Below, in pieces: positions 36,595 through 45,246 of a DNA stretch of 64,000 bases; within the stretch, counting starts at the first letter, position 1; each line of letters begins with the position of its first letter. The stretch is from Microcoleus sp. FACHB-672 (lineage in GTDB: Bacteria; Cyanobacteriota; Cyanobacteriia; Cyanobacteriales; Oscillatoriaceae): the NCBI RefSeq assembly GCF_014695725.1, contig NZ_JACJOU010000026.1, forward strand, positions 124,001 through 188,000, in the 5' to 3' direction. Below the pieces are notes generated by a model. It worked only from the letters and a program-made list of their open reading frames with translations, made no database searches and was not told the DNA's origin. The position numbers and the translations under genes were made by a program.

Positions 36595-38175
36595 ATGGTA
36601 GGGGCATCGCTTGTGAAGTTACCTTCTAAGAATATTTATAAAGTTCAGAAGCAAGCTAAGGCTGAAATAGTTTCTAAAAATGCCAGTTACTCTCAAAATT
36701 TATATGAGATTGGGGTGCCGGCGCAGGATGATAACAATGCTATCAATAAGCTTTTAGCACTAGCGGAAGCAAAGGGAACTTATTATATCAATCCCGCTGA
36801 TGGTGATGTGCCGGCAGGATGTCCGAGGATGCCGACTTTTATTGAATTGCGACAATATCAAAAGCAAGCGATTGCGAATTGGTTAGCAAACCAAGGGCGA
36901 GGAACTTTAAAAATGGCAACCGGCAGCGGTAAGACAATTACGGCGCTGGCAATTGTCACAGAATTATATCGAAAAATCGGCTTACAAGTGTTGTTGGTGG
37001 TTTGTCCTTACCGACATTTGGTGACGCAGTGGGCATCTGAATGTGAAAAGTTTGGATTATTGCCGGTTTTAGCATTTGAAAGTGTGCGTAATTGGCAAAG
37101 TCAACTTTCAACCCAACTTTATAATATTCGTGCCGGCAGTCAACCATTTCTCACGGTGATTACAACCAATGCTACATTGATGGGCGACGGCTTGCAATCC
37201 CAATTAAAATATCTGCCGGTTAAAACACTCATTGTCGGAGATGAAGCGCATAATTTAGGTGCGCCAAAGTTAGAGGAAAGCTTGCCTCGCAACATTGGGT
37301 TACGGTTAGCGCTGTCTGCCACACCCGAAAGATATTTTGATGAATTGGGGACAGAAGCAGTGTTTGATTATTTCGGGCCGGTTTTGCAACCCGAATTAAC
37401 CTTAGCGGATGCAATTCGTCAAGGGGCATTAGTTCGTTATCTTTACCATCCCATTCTTGTTGATTTAACTGAGTCGGAAAGTCGGACGTATTCCCGGTTA
37501 ACCACAAGAATTGGTTGGGCATTAAGTGAAGAGACAAATTTTGAGACAAATGAAACAGTAACAGCGTTGCTGATGCAGCGAGCACGGTTAATTGGGGCAG
37601 CTGCAAATAAGTTAAATGCGTTGCGGCAGTTAATGGCAAAGCGCCGGGATACAACGCATACTTTATTTTATTGTGGGGATGGTTCTGTAGAGGGGGCAAT
37701 GAGTCAAAGAAGTAATCGGCAATTGGCAGAAGTGGCGCGAATTTTAGGGGGAGAATTGGGCTATCGCATCAATACTTATACAGCAGAAACGCCTTTAGCA
37801 GAACGCGAGAATTTGCGCCGGCAATTTGAATCGGGAGAATTGCAAGGATTAGTGGCCATTCGCTGTTTAGATGAAGGAGTAGATATTCCCGCAATTCAGA
37901 CGGCTGTGATTTTAGCAAGTAGTAATAATCCTCGTCAATTTATTCAGCGTCGCGGTCGAGTTTTGCGTCCCCATCCAGGGAAAGAACGGGCAACTTTATT
38001 TGACATGATTGTCATGCCTCCAGATTTGGGGCGAGATACGTTGGAGGTGGAACGCAATTTGTTAAGAAAAGAGTTAGGCCGATTTTTAGAATTTGCAGAT
38101 CTAGCAGATAATGCGGGAGAAGCAAGAGTAAAATTACTGAGTCTTCAAAACCGATATGGATTGTTAGATATTTGA
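36595..38175 (+). CDS. DNA phosphorothioation-system restriction-type DEAH helicase
   Basis: A 526-residue superfamily 2 helicase. It has Walker A KMATGSGKTITALAIV (about 105-120), DEAH box VGDEAHNLGAP (about 216), motif III SATPERYFD, and C-terminal motif VI QFIQRRGRVLRPHPG. The shape matches the helicase family profiled as 'DNA phosphorothioation system restriction enzyme' that accompanies dnd genes. No nuclease domain is obvious, so the cutting activity may come from a partner such as the SMC-like ATPase downstream or the Uma2 protein. Starts at ATG 36595; a hairpin (36548-36563) lies just upstream. Confidence 0.85.
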   Translation: MVGASLVKLPSKNIYKVQKQAKAEIVSKNASYSQNLYEIGVPAQDDNNAINKLLALAEAKGTYYINPADGDVPAGCPRMPTFIELRQYQKQAIANWLANQGRGTLKMATGSGKTITALAIVTELYRKIGLQVLLVVCPYRHLVTQWASECEKFGLLPVLAFESVRNWQSQLSTQLYNIRAGSQPFLTVITTNATLMGDGLQSQLKYLPVKTLIVGDEAHNLGAPKLEESLPRNIGLRLALSATPERYFDELGTEAVFDYFGPVLQPELTLADAIRQGALVRYLYHPILVDLTESESRTYSRLTTRIGWALSEETNFETNETVTALLMQRARLIGAAANKLNALRQLMAKRRDTTHTLFYCGDGSVEGAMSQRSNRQLAEVARILGGELGYRINTYTAETPLAERENLRRQFESGELQGLVAIRCLDEGVDIPAIQTAVILASSNNPRQFIQRRGRVLRPHPGKERATLFDMIVMPPDLGRDTLEVERNLLRKELGRFLEFADLADNAGEARVKLLSLQNRYGLLDI

Positions 38176-38421
38176 AGCGACAAGTTCGCAGTGAAAGTTT
38201 AAGCAAGCACTGCGAATTTGAACCGTAAAAATTTGTAAATGCTTGTATGAGAATTAGAAATTTTAATGGTAATATACTCATAATGAGATAATTACAAAAT
38301 TTTTAGATACGCACAGATTTTTATTATGAAGTAAAGCTGTTATTTCATCTAGGTTAATTGTATCACACAATTTTTTCCAAAAATCGCTCTAGCTAAAATC
38401 ATTTTTTATCAATTTGGAACA

Positions 38422-38595
38422 ATGAATCAAGATTCAAGTATGCAGGATATTCAGGAGCCAATTCTAAACGCACCGCCGGAAATTCGCCAAATTATTGAGC
38501 GGGTATTGGCAGCAGAAAAAGACAAACTTTATATGAAAAATCCCCGCAACATTAACGACGATATTTTAAGGATTATTAAGGAATCAATTCGATGA
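38422..38595 (+). CDS. 57-residue protein overlapping the SMC-like ATPase
   Basis: A small gene too short for ordinary calling: ATG 38422 to TGA 38593-38595. The protein is acidic and helical and reads like a DNA- or protein-binding helix bundle (QIIERVLAAEKDKLY; NINDDILRIIKESI). Its stop overlaps the next ATG as ATGA, so the two genes are translationally coupled and the products probably interact. It follows the helicase by 246 bp. No family recognised. It could be an adaptor, an inhibitor of the ATPase, or a regulator. Confidence 0.75.
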   Translation: MNQDSSMQDIQEPILNAPPEIRQIIERVLAAEKDKLYMKNPRNINDDILRIIKESIR

Positions 38596-40664
38596 AGCTG
38601 ATTTCAATCACGCTGTGTAATTTTCGTCAGTTTTATGGCAAAACCCCAGAAATTTTTTTGGGGTGTGGGGATGAGAAAAATACGACGATCATTCACGGCA
38701 ATAATGGTGCCGGAAAAACGACACTGATGAATGCCTTTACCTGGGCGCTTTATGAAAAATTCAGTACAGCGTTTGCGGCGGAAACTCAACTGGTAAATAA
38801 ACGCGCCATTACAGAAGCTGAAGTGGGAAAAGCTGTTGTGTGTTCTGTAGAAGTTATTTTTGAACATGATAGCAAACGCTACCAAGCCAAGCGTGTTTGT
38901 CGTGCCTACCGCAATGAAACCGGCAACGTTGAGCAGGGTGATAGTAAGTTACAAATGCTTATTGCTGGAAATGAAGGCCGGTGGATGCCACCGCTGCAGC
39001 CGGCAGAAGATATTATTAATCGGATTTTACCCGTAAGTTTGCACCAGTATTTCTTTTTTGATGGAGAACGAATTGAGCAAATTGTCCGGCATGACAAAAA
39101 AGAAGAAATTGCGGAAGCTACAAAAGAATTGCTAGGGATTGAGGTATTAAATCGTGCGATTCGGCATTTGGGAGAAGCGAGAAAATCCTTAGAAACTGAT
39201 TTAAGAGGAATTGGCGATCCTCAAACAAAAAAAATGTTAGCCACCAAGCAAAGGTTAGAAAAAGAAGTTGAGCGTTTGCAAAACCGACAAACGGAAATTG
39301 AGGGAGAGGTTCAAAACCAAGGAGAGTTAAAAACAACCCTAAGCAGCCGATTACTAGAATTAGGCGGTGCTGAGGATTTACAGCGTCTGCGGACTGAATT
39401 AGAAACTCAAAAAGAGTCGCTACAGCAACAGCTTAAGCAAGCGACTGAAGGACTTAAAACAGCAATCTCAACGCGAGGCTTTACAGTTTTGCTGCCAGAT
39501 ATAACCGCTGAATATCATGCCATTGTTGAAGGGTTGCGGGAACGAGGCGAGTTACCCACCGGCATCAAGCGTCCATTTGTAGAAGAGTTGCTACATCGGG
39601 AACAATGTATCTGCGGTGCAGAGTTGAAAGACGGCACCCACGCACATCATTTGGTGCAAGCTTGGATGGATAAAGCGGGAGTTGCGGATGTAGAAGAAAC
39701 GGCAATTCGCTTGAGTGAACAGGTGAGCGAAATTGACAAACAAGCACCGGATTTTTGGGAAGAAGTGGATCGGCAGCAAGCAAATATTGATCGATATCGC
39801 ACTGAACTTTCTCGCATTGAAACGCAGTTAGATGATACGAAGAAAAAATTGCGAGACTTTCCAGATGAAGATGTGAGTCAGTTGCAAAAGCGTTTAGATG
39901 AAATTGATAAAAAAATCAGCGAACTCAATAAAGAGACCGGTTCTAATGAGCAACAGCTTAATAGCCTAAAATTGGAAATTAAAGAATTAGCCAAGCAAAT
40001 TGAAAAGCAGCAAATGAATGAAAGCCGGCAATTACTGGCACAGAGCCGGATTGGAGCAGCTCAGGATGCGATGGATCGCTTAACTGAGGTGAGAACGCGC
40101 CTCGAACAACAGTTTCGTTTGCAATTAGAAAAACGGGTGCGTGAAATTTTTTCCTCGATTTCGTTTACTCCCTATATTCCAAAGCTGACAGAGAAATATG
40201 CTCTAAAGTTAGTGGAAAACACATCAGGAAAAGAGGCAGATGTCGCCGCTTCGACGGGAGAAAATCAAATTCTTAGTTTATCGTTTATTGGGGGAATTAT
40301 TGATCGGGTGCGGGAATGGAGTAAAAAAAATACTCTAATGGGTCCCGATAGTAGCACATTTCCCATCGTCATGGATTCTCCCTTTGGGAGTTTGGATGAA
40401 ATTTCGCGCCGGCGTGTGGCAAGTTCAATTCCAAAATTAGCCAATCAGTTGATTGTGTTGGTAACAAAAACTCAGTGGCGCGGTGAAGTTGCCGAGGAAA
40501 TGGCAAATTGTATTGGTAACGAATATGTTCTTTCTTACAATTCTCCCAAACCCGATTGTGAGGAAGATGCGATTGAGTTAAATGGGGTGCGTTATCCACT
40601 GGTGCGGCAAAGTCCGAATGAATTTGAATATACGGAAATTATTGAAGTAGAACGCAAATTTTAA
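38592..40664 (+). CDS. SMC/Rad50-like (DndD-like) ATPase of the Dnd locus
   Basis: A 690-residue coiled-coil ATPase. Walker A GNNGAGKTT (36-44). Long coiled coils flank a short hook containing a CxC pair (REQCICGAELKDG, about residue 340). The C-terminal signature is ASTGENQILSLSFIGG and Walker B IVMDSPFGSLDEI. It is distinct from the canonical DndD at 48425-50419 (664 aa), which has LSAGEKQLL, so the locus has two such ATPases. Its coupling to the 57-residue gene and proximity to the helicase suggest it belongs to a restriction or surveillance arm rather than to sulfur insertion. Confidence 0.85.
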   Translation: MKLISITLCNFRQFYGKTPEIFLGCGDEKNTTIIHGNNGAGKTTLMNAFTWALYEKFSTAFAAETQLVNKRAITEAEVGKAVVCSVEVIFEHDSKRYQAKRVCRAYRNETGNVEQGDSKLQMLIAGNEGRWMPPLQPAEDIINRILPVSLHQYFFFDGERIEQIVRHDKKEEIAEATKELLGIEVLNRAIRHLGEARKSLETDLRGIGDPQTKKMLATKQRLEKEVERLQNRQTEIEGEVQNQGELKTTLSSRLLELGGAEDLQRLRTELETQKESLQQQLKQATEGLKTAISTRGFTVLLPDITAEYHAIVEGLRERGELPTGIKRPFVEELLHREQCICGAELKDGTHAHHLVQAWMDKAGVADVEETAIRLSEQVSEIDKQAPDFWEEVDRQQANIDRYRTELSRIETQLDDTKKKLRDFPDEDVSQLQKRLDEIDKKISELNKETGSNEQQLNSLKLEIKELAKQIEKQQMNESRQLLAQSRIGAAQDAMDRLTEVRTRLEQQFRLQLEKRVREIFSSISFTPYIPKLTEKYALKLVENTSGKEADVAASTGENQILSLSFIGGIIDRVREWSKKNTLMGPDSSTFPIVMDSPFGSLDEISRRRVASSIPKLANQLIVLVTKTQWRGEVAEEMANCIGNEYVLSYNSPKPDCEEDAIELNGVRYPLVRQSPNEFEYTEIIEVERKF

Positions 40665-40764
40665 AAGTTTTTGTAAGACAAGTTTTCGCTGCTGAAAGAA
40701 GCTGACCCACAAGATGCCGACGCTACAATATAATTAAAAACAAATGATGCAGGAGGGAATCTTA

Positions 40765-41406
40765 ATGGTTGCTCCAACGCTGCGGGATTTTATAACAGAT
40801 GCCTGGGTAAAGGCAAGCTGGGAAGAATTTTTAGCCATAGCTGACGATCCAAAATATGAAACGAGCCGGTTTTATTATGATCAAGGGGATATGAGGATTG
40901 AAATGGCACCCATTGGGTCAAGCCACAGTCAGGATAATGGCATCATTTATAATCTTGTGAGTCTTTATGCCACGCTTAAGAAGATCCGCATTAAAGGATT
41001 TGTCAATTGCAGTTTTCGCAAAACAGGTGTGCAGGAATGCCAACCGGACTCGGCTTTCTATATCGGCGCAGAGATTCGATTTCCACCCCGAACAAATTCT
41101 CCAATTGATTTGAATGAGCTTGAAGCACCAATACTCGTGGTAGAAAATGCAGCTACCTCTGTTAATGATGATTTAGGGAGAAAGCGGTTACTTTATGAAC
41201 GCTTAGGAGTAAAAGAATACTGGGTTGTGGATGCGAATAAATGTGATGTCATTGCCTTTGAAATAGACGATGCCCGCAGCGGTCAAATTCAGGAGTCGCG
41301 GGTTCTACCAGGACTAGAAATCGCAGTCGTTGAGGAAGCTTTGGAACGTAGTCAGAATCAGGATGATGGAGAAATCAATCGCTGGTTGATTCAGAAATTC
41401 AGTTAA
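40765..41406 (+). CDS. Uma2-family putative endonuclease
   Basis: A 213-residue Uma2 (PD-(D/E)XK-like) protein. The start at ATG 40765 is supported by AGGAGGG at 40751-40757; the frame is open from 40744. The motifs QPDSAFYIG, then ILVVENAATSVNDDLGRKRLLYERLGVKEYWVVD, follow the family pattern PD...VE...DxxxK..LYxxxGVxEYWvVD, with the usual VEV replaced by VEN. Uma2 genes are very common in cyanobacteria, so its place in the dnd locus may be incidental. Alternatively it could supply the cutting activity missing from the helicase. Confidence 0.85.
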   Translation: MVAPTLRDFITDAWVKASWEEFLAIADDPKYETSRFYYDQGDMRIEMAPIGSSHSQDNGIIYNLVSLYATLKKIRIKGFVNCSFRKTGVQECQPDSAFYIGAEIRFPPRTNSPIDLNELEAPILVVENAATSVNDDLGRKRLLYERLGVKEYWVVDANKCDVIAFEIDDARSGQIQESRVLPGLEIAVVEEALERSQNQDDGEINRWLIQKFS

Positions 41407-41427
41407 ATATCAGGTAGAAATAATCAG

Positions 41428-41898
41428 ATGGGTGCGAATCGAATTAGAATTGCCAAGGATAAGGCGGATTTAGTCAAAGCCTTAATCGATGCCAAAGAAA
41501 CAACCGGCCCTTTTCAAACCTATGCCGATGTCGTCGTATTTGCGGCAGCATTGGGCGCGAAACGGAAAAAACGAGTGCCGCTAGAAGAAATTTCCACAAA
41601 AGAGCCGGCACCTATTGCCCTAGAAATTTTTGATTCCAGAGGCTATGATCGCGCCATCAAGTTGCTAGCAGTAACCGAGACAAAAGACCCAAAAATTCTT
41701 TCGTTGTTTGATGAAAAAGCCGAAGAGAAACGCATCCATATTTTTGAAGAATATGCGAATGGGGGGTTAGAAATCTTGCGAGAAGAACTTCGGGGAGCAG
41801 TAGACTATTCAGAGAGAATTTTATTAATGTTAATCTCTGACCGGCAGAAGCAAGAGCAGCCAACAGAAGAATTTGATCTCAGCCGGTTTCTCAGTTAA
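41428..41898 (+). CDS. DNA phosphorothioation-associated protein 4
   Basis: A 156-residue protein. It matches my recollection of the small 'dnd-associated protein 4' family: RIAKDKADLVKALIDA at the start, then TGPFQTYADVVVFAAALGAKRKKR, a central YDRAIKLLAV region and ending with EEFDLSRFLS. Function unknown. It would be expressed with the Uma2 gene (21-bp gap). Confidence 0.75.
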   Translation: MGANRIRIAKDKADLVKALIDAKETTGPFQTYADVVVFAAALGAKRKKRVPLEEISTKEPAPIALEIFDSRGYDRAIKLLAVTETKDPKILSLFDEKAEEKRIHIFEEYANGGLEILREELRGAVDYSERILLMLISDRQKQEQPTEEFDLSRFLS

Positions 41899-41967
41899 AA
41901 AATCAGCTAGCTAACCGGGAAATATTAAGAATATAAAACCCCAGATAAACACAGATGGCGTTATTTT

Positions 41968-41994
41968 ATCTGTGTCCATCTGTGTGCATCTGTG
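41968..41994. repeat. Phased ATCTGTG repeats
   Basis: Three ATCTGTG words at 41968, 41978 and 41988, an exact 10-bp period, preceded by a complementary CACAGAT (41950-41956). It sits in the 118-bp gap between the convergent dnd-associated-4 gene and the minus-strand DGQHR gene. A related CAGATGGACACAGATAAA word is at about 50436. Such elements are dispersed in cyanobacterial intergenic DNA. Confidence 0.6.
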
Positions 41995-42016
41995 GTTAAA
42001 AATAAAAAATATCCTG

Positions 42017-43621
42017 CTAACTCAACACAGGCGGAAGCCCTACCTTTTTCAAATCAACAAACTTACCCTCAAAACTCATCGCTTGATTCGCCCCCACTCT
42101 CCTCGATTCCGCTAACTCCAAGCGAAGTTCTGCACGTTCCATATCATCTTTAATTCCCCCCAAAATATACACAATTAGCCTTGCCGCTAAATCACGACCG
42201 GCAACGACGATTCGCTTCTTATTTGGATCATACAAAACCCCATACCAAGGAGATTGGGGAAACTCCATTCCACTGAATCCGCCGTCTATATCATACCGCT
42301 GGAGTTTTTTAAAGATATCCTCTAGAGAAAAACGTTTTTTGAAAACTAAAATTCCTAAAGCTTGAGCCACCGCAATTTGACCGACGGGACGAAATAAAAT
42401 ATTTCCTTCTCCCCCATCTTTTTCAAAACTAAATCGGCGTAATTGGGGCGTTTCTGCACCATCTTCGAGTCTTTGATAGCTGACTAAGCTTGATAAAGAA
42501 TCGAAAAGCGCTCTAAACTCTTTCAGTCCCTCCTCAAGTTCCTCATCCTCCGGACGCATGGGAATTAAACCTTTTTTATCCACCGGCTTCCAGTGAGGGA
42601 ATTTATGGCCCAAGTAGCGCTCAGACATATCTTTCATCGCCTGAAGCGTTGTTAAAACAGTCGATTTGGTCGCAACTGTGGCGCTATCCCAATTTACGCG
42701 AGGATTGCGACCTTTCTTTTCTTTAAATAGCGGATGTGTGACAGCAACTTTTCGAGCAATAATGGAAAATCCATCATCTTCATTTAAGAGTGCAAGCTGA
42801 CCCTGACTTAAATTCACAGCCATTAAATTGACATGAACGAAGATCGATCTCACTCGCCGTCGTGCTTCTTCACGGGTTTCTCCGGCGACAACTGCGGGAA
42901 TAAATTCAATCCCGATTTTTTCCTTTGCTAAGCGCTGTAAATCTGCCGGCTCAACTTGATATTGCTGGGAAAGATCGTCAATTGTAATCGCATTCCCCAC
43001 CGCCTTTTTCGTTTTGTTATAGGGTTGCAATCTGCCGGTTTTGAGTAACATCATTAGACCTTGCACACCCATGAGCCGGTGTTGTCCGTCTAATGCGAAA
43101 ATTGCCACAGTTTCAGAAACATCTAAAAGCCCAATTGTGCTGTCTTTATCCAAAGGCGTGAAAATCGCAGCCGGCTTGAGTGCGCGTCCATTTTTATCCC
43201 ATTCAGGAGCCTTTGGATCGTCTACCCAAGAAGGACTTTGCACCACCAAAACAGCCGGAAATTTGTGCGCCTTTCGTCCCGCGAGATACTGAGTCAAGGA
43301 TGCCTGACGCGACCAGTCAAGGGGACGTTGCAAAATTTCATCAACAGTTTGCTCATCCCGAATGACATTGTCTGTTTTTGCGTCGAACTTTTTTTGGAAT
43401 AACGGTAGTTGCGAAGCGAAGCGAACCCGACTGTCGAGCCATTCCAGGGTGACAGACCCAATAAACGCCTCTGTGCTCCCCATCTGGGTTTTCTGAACCA
43501 AAAGCTGGTCACTTCGGGAAAGGTGCCGGTCTAGCAGGAGTGCGAGTGCCTCTCGCTCTTGATTTTGCTGTTCCAGTATTCGGCTGGCAATGTCTGGCTG
43601 TGGGTTGCTGGCGCTGCTCAT
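42017..43621 (-). CDS. DGQHR-domain protein (long DndB paralogue)
   Basis: A 534-residue protein with the intact motif DGQHR at residues 178-182 (IFALDGQHRLMGVQG). It is longer than usual DndB and is the only gene of the locus on the minus strand. The DGQHR family is ParB/Srx-like and includes DndB, reported to control dnd expression and modification frequency. The middle has PILVVQSPSWVDDP-like and GVLYDPNKKR segments that I do not recognise. It is divergent from dndB, with a 341-bp shared upstream region, which would suit a regulator. Confidence 0.82.
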   Translation of the reverse strand: MSSASNPQPDIASRILEQQNQEREALALLLDRHLSRSDQLLVQKTQMGSTEAFIGSVTLEWLDSRVRFASQLPLFQKKFDAKTDNVIRDEQTVDEILQRPLDWSRQASLTQYLAGRKAHKFPAVLVVQSPSWVDDPKAPEWDKNGRALKPAAIFTPLDKDSTIGLLDVSETVAIFALDGQHRLMGVQGLMMLLKTGRLQPYNKTKKAVGNAITIDDLSQQYQVEPADLQRLAKEKIGIEFIPAVVAGETREEARRRVRSIFVHVNLMAVNLSQGQLALLNEDDGFSIIARKVAVTHPLFKEKKGRNPRVNWDSATVATKSTVLTTLQAMKDMSERYLGHKFPHWKPVDKKGLIPMRPEDEELEEGLKEFRALFDSLSSLVSYQRLEDGAETPQLRRFSFEKDGGEGNILFRPVGQIAVAQALGILVFKKRFSLEDIFKKLQRYDIDGGFSGMEFPQSPWYGVLYDPNKKRIVVAGRDLAARLIVYILGGIKDDMERAELRLELAESRRVGANQAMSFEGKFVDLKKVGLPPVLS

Positions 43622-43962
43622 GGAAGCGTTTTATGAAACTCAAGGTTGCTTTTTTAAAATTAGCTGCTAGTATGATTAATGTCAATCTGTGTTTTTAAAA
43701 ACCAAATTAGCAAAGTAAAAGCGCGATTTAGCTAGCACTGCACAAGCTGTTTTATGTCAATACCCCTTAGAAATGCCAATACGATGTATAAACATTAATT
43801 TAGAAGTTGAGCGAGTAACAGGTTGCTCAAAAATCAGCAAGGGAAATTATGAAAGTTAAATTAAGCATGAAAAATTTTCCTAGGGGAAATTGACGGCAAA
43901 GGTACAAGAACTCTGAAGTTTTTTATCAAAATCCACACATTGCTATCTCCAAAATTGATGTT
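43622..43962. promoter_or_regulatory. Divergent promoter region of the Dnd modification genes
   Basis: A 341-bp AT-rich region between the divergent long DGQHR gene and dndB, probably holding promoters for both. No clear -35/-10 pair or long palindrome could be fixed by eye. If a DGQHR protein represses dnd transcription, as DndB is reported to in Streptomyces, its operator should be here. Confidence 0.5.
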
Positions 43963-45015
43963 ATGCCGGCACCTTCTTTTGAATACATTTTGCCTGTAAT
44001 TCGAGGAATCCAGTCAGGGCGCGAATACTACGTTTCCATGTGTCCCGTGCGACTCATTCCCAAATTATTTGTGGTTGAGGATGAAGAAATCCCCCCAGAA
44101 ATGCGGGCACAGCGCACGCTGAATAGCAGCCGTGTAGCGGAAATTGGCAAATATATTCTTAACAATCCCAAGAACTATACTTTCTCGGCAATTACGGCTT
44201 CAATTGACGCCGATATCACCTTTGAACCGATCGGATCGGAGGCAGAAGCGCGGAAAATGGGGCGCTTGAGAGTGCCAATGGATGCGAAATTTACTATTAA
44301 TGATGGAAATCACCGGCGCGCGGCTTTTGAATTAGCTTTAAAAGAAAATCCTGAACTTGGATACGAGACAGTGGCGGTGGTGTTTTTTCTGGATATTGGG
44401 TTAAAGCGTTCTCAACAGATATTTAGCGATCTCAACCGCTATGCAGTTCATCTTGATCCTTCGTTAAATATTCTTTATGATCGCCGCGATCAAAATGCTG
44501 AATTGGTGAGAGAAGTGATTAAGCAAGTCAAGGTTTTGCGAACCCTGACGGATACTGAACACAGTACACTGCCGGCCAGATCAGGTAAGCTATTTACGCT
44601 CACGAGCATTTATAATGCTACTCTTGCCCTGCTGGCGAATGATCAGGACACTGAGTTGCGCCGGCAAATTGAACTGGCTGCCGGTTACTGGAATACTGTC
44701 AGCAGTTATCTCCCAGATTGGGAGTTGGTTTTGCAGCGCAAGATCAATGCCGGTGAGGTGCGGCGGGATTATATCCACACGCATCCGACTACTTTGGCGG
44801 CGTTGGGAGATGCCGGCAGTGTTTTGATGTCGCTTTACCCGGAGAATTGGGAGAAACATTTGGCAGGACTGGCACAAATCGATTGGTCACGTTCCAATCC
44901 TGATTGGGAAGGGCGAATTTTATCTAAAGGTGGGGTTTCTCAATCTCGTGCTAGTGTTCGTTGGATGAGTGCTTATATAAAGGAGCGTTTGGGGATGCTG
45001 ATGCCGGTGGAATAG
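43963..45015 (+). CDS. dndB: DNA sulfur modification protein DndB
   Basis: A 350-residue protein of canonical DndB length and start (MPAPSFEYILPVIRGIQSGREYY). The family motif is present as DGNHR (114-118, TINDGNHRRAAF), with Asn for Gln. DndB is a ParB-related protein that negatively regulates phosphorothioation and dnd transcription in studied bacteria. Its position upstream of the coupled DGQHR, dndC, dndD and dndE genes is standard. Confidence 0.9.
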   Translation: MPAPSFEYILPVIRGIQSGREYYVSMCPVRLIPKLFVVEDEEIPPEMRAQRTLNSSRVAEIGKYILNNPKNYTFSAITASIDADITFEPIGSEAEARKMGRLRVPMDAKFTINDGNHRRAAFELALKENPELGYETVAVVFFLDIGLKRSQQIFSDLNRYAVHLDPSLNILYDRRDQNAELVREVIKQVKVLRTLTDTEHSTLPARSGKLFTLTSIYNATLALLANDQDTELRRQIELAAGYWNTVSSYLPDWELVLQRKINAGEVRRDYIHTHPTTLAALGDAGSVLMSLYPENWEKHLAGLAQIDWSRSNPDWEGRILSKGGVSQSRASVRWMSAYIKERLGMLMPVE

Positions 45016-45246
45016 GAAGATTGAAAGAGTGCCGGTTTCAGTGGGGAGGGGTTGAACTGGTAGCTCACTTCTAAGTTAGAAATTCGGTTTAAAACTTCCA
45101 AACCCAAATTTCTACAGTCACGCAAAGCTGGCAGTCCTAATTTTAACTGATAATCAGTAACGCAGCTCATAATAGAGCTGCATTGCTTGACGTATAGAAT
45201 TTCTAAGCTTATCGTGGGGATATGGATAACATAAGAGGCTACCATC

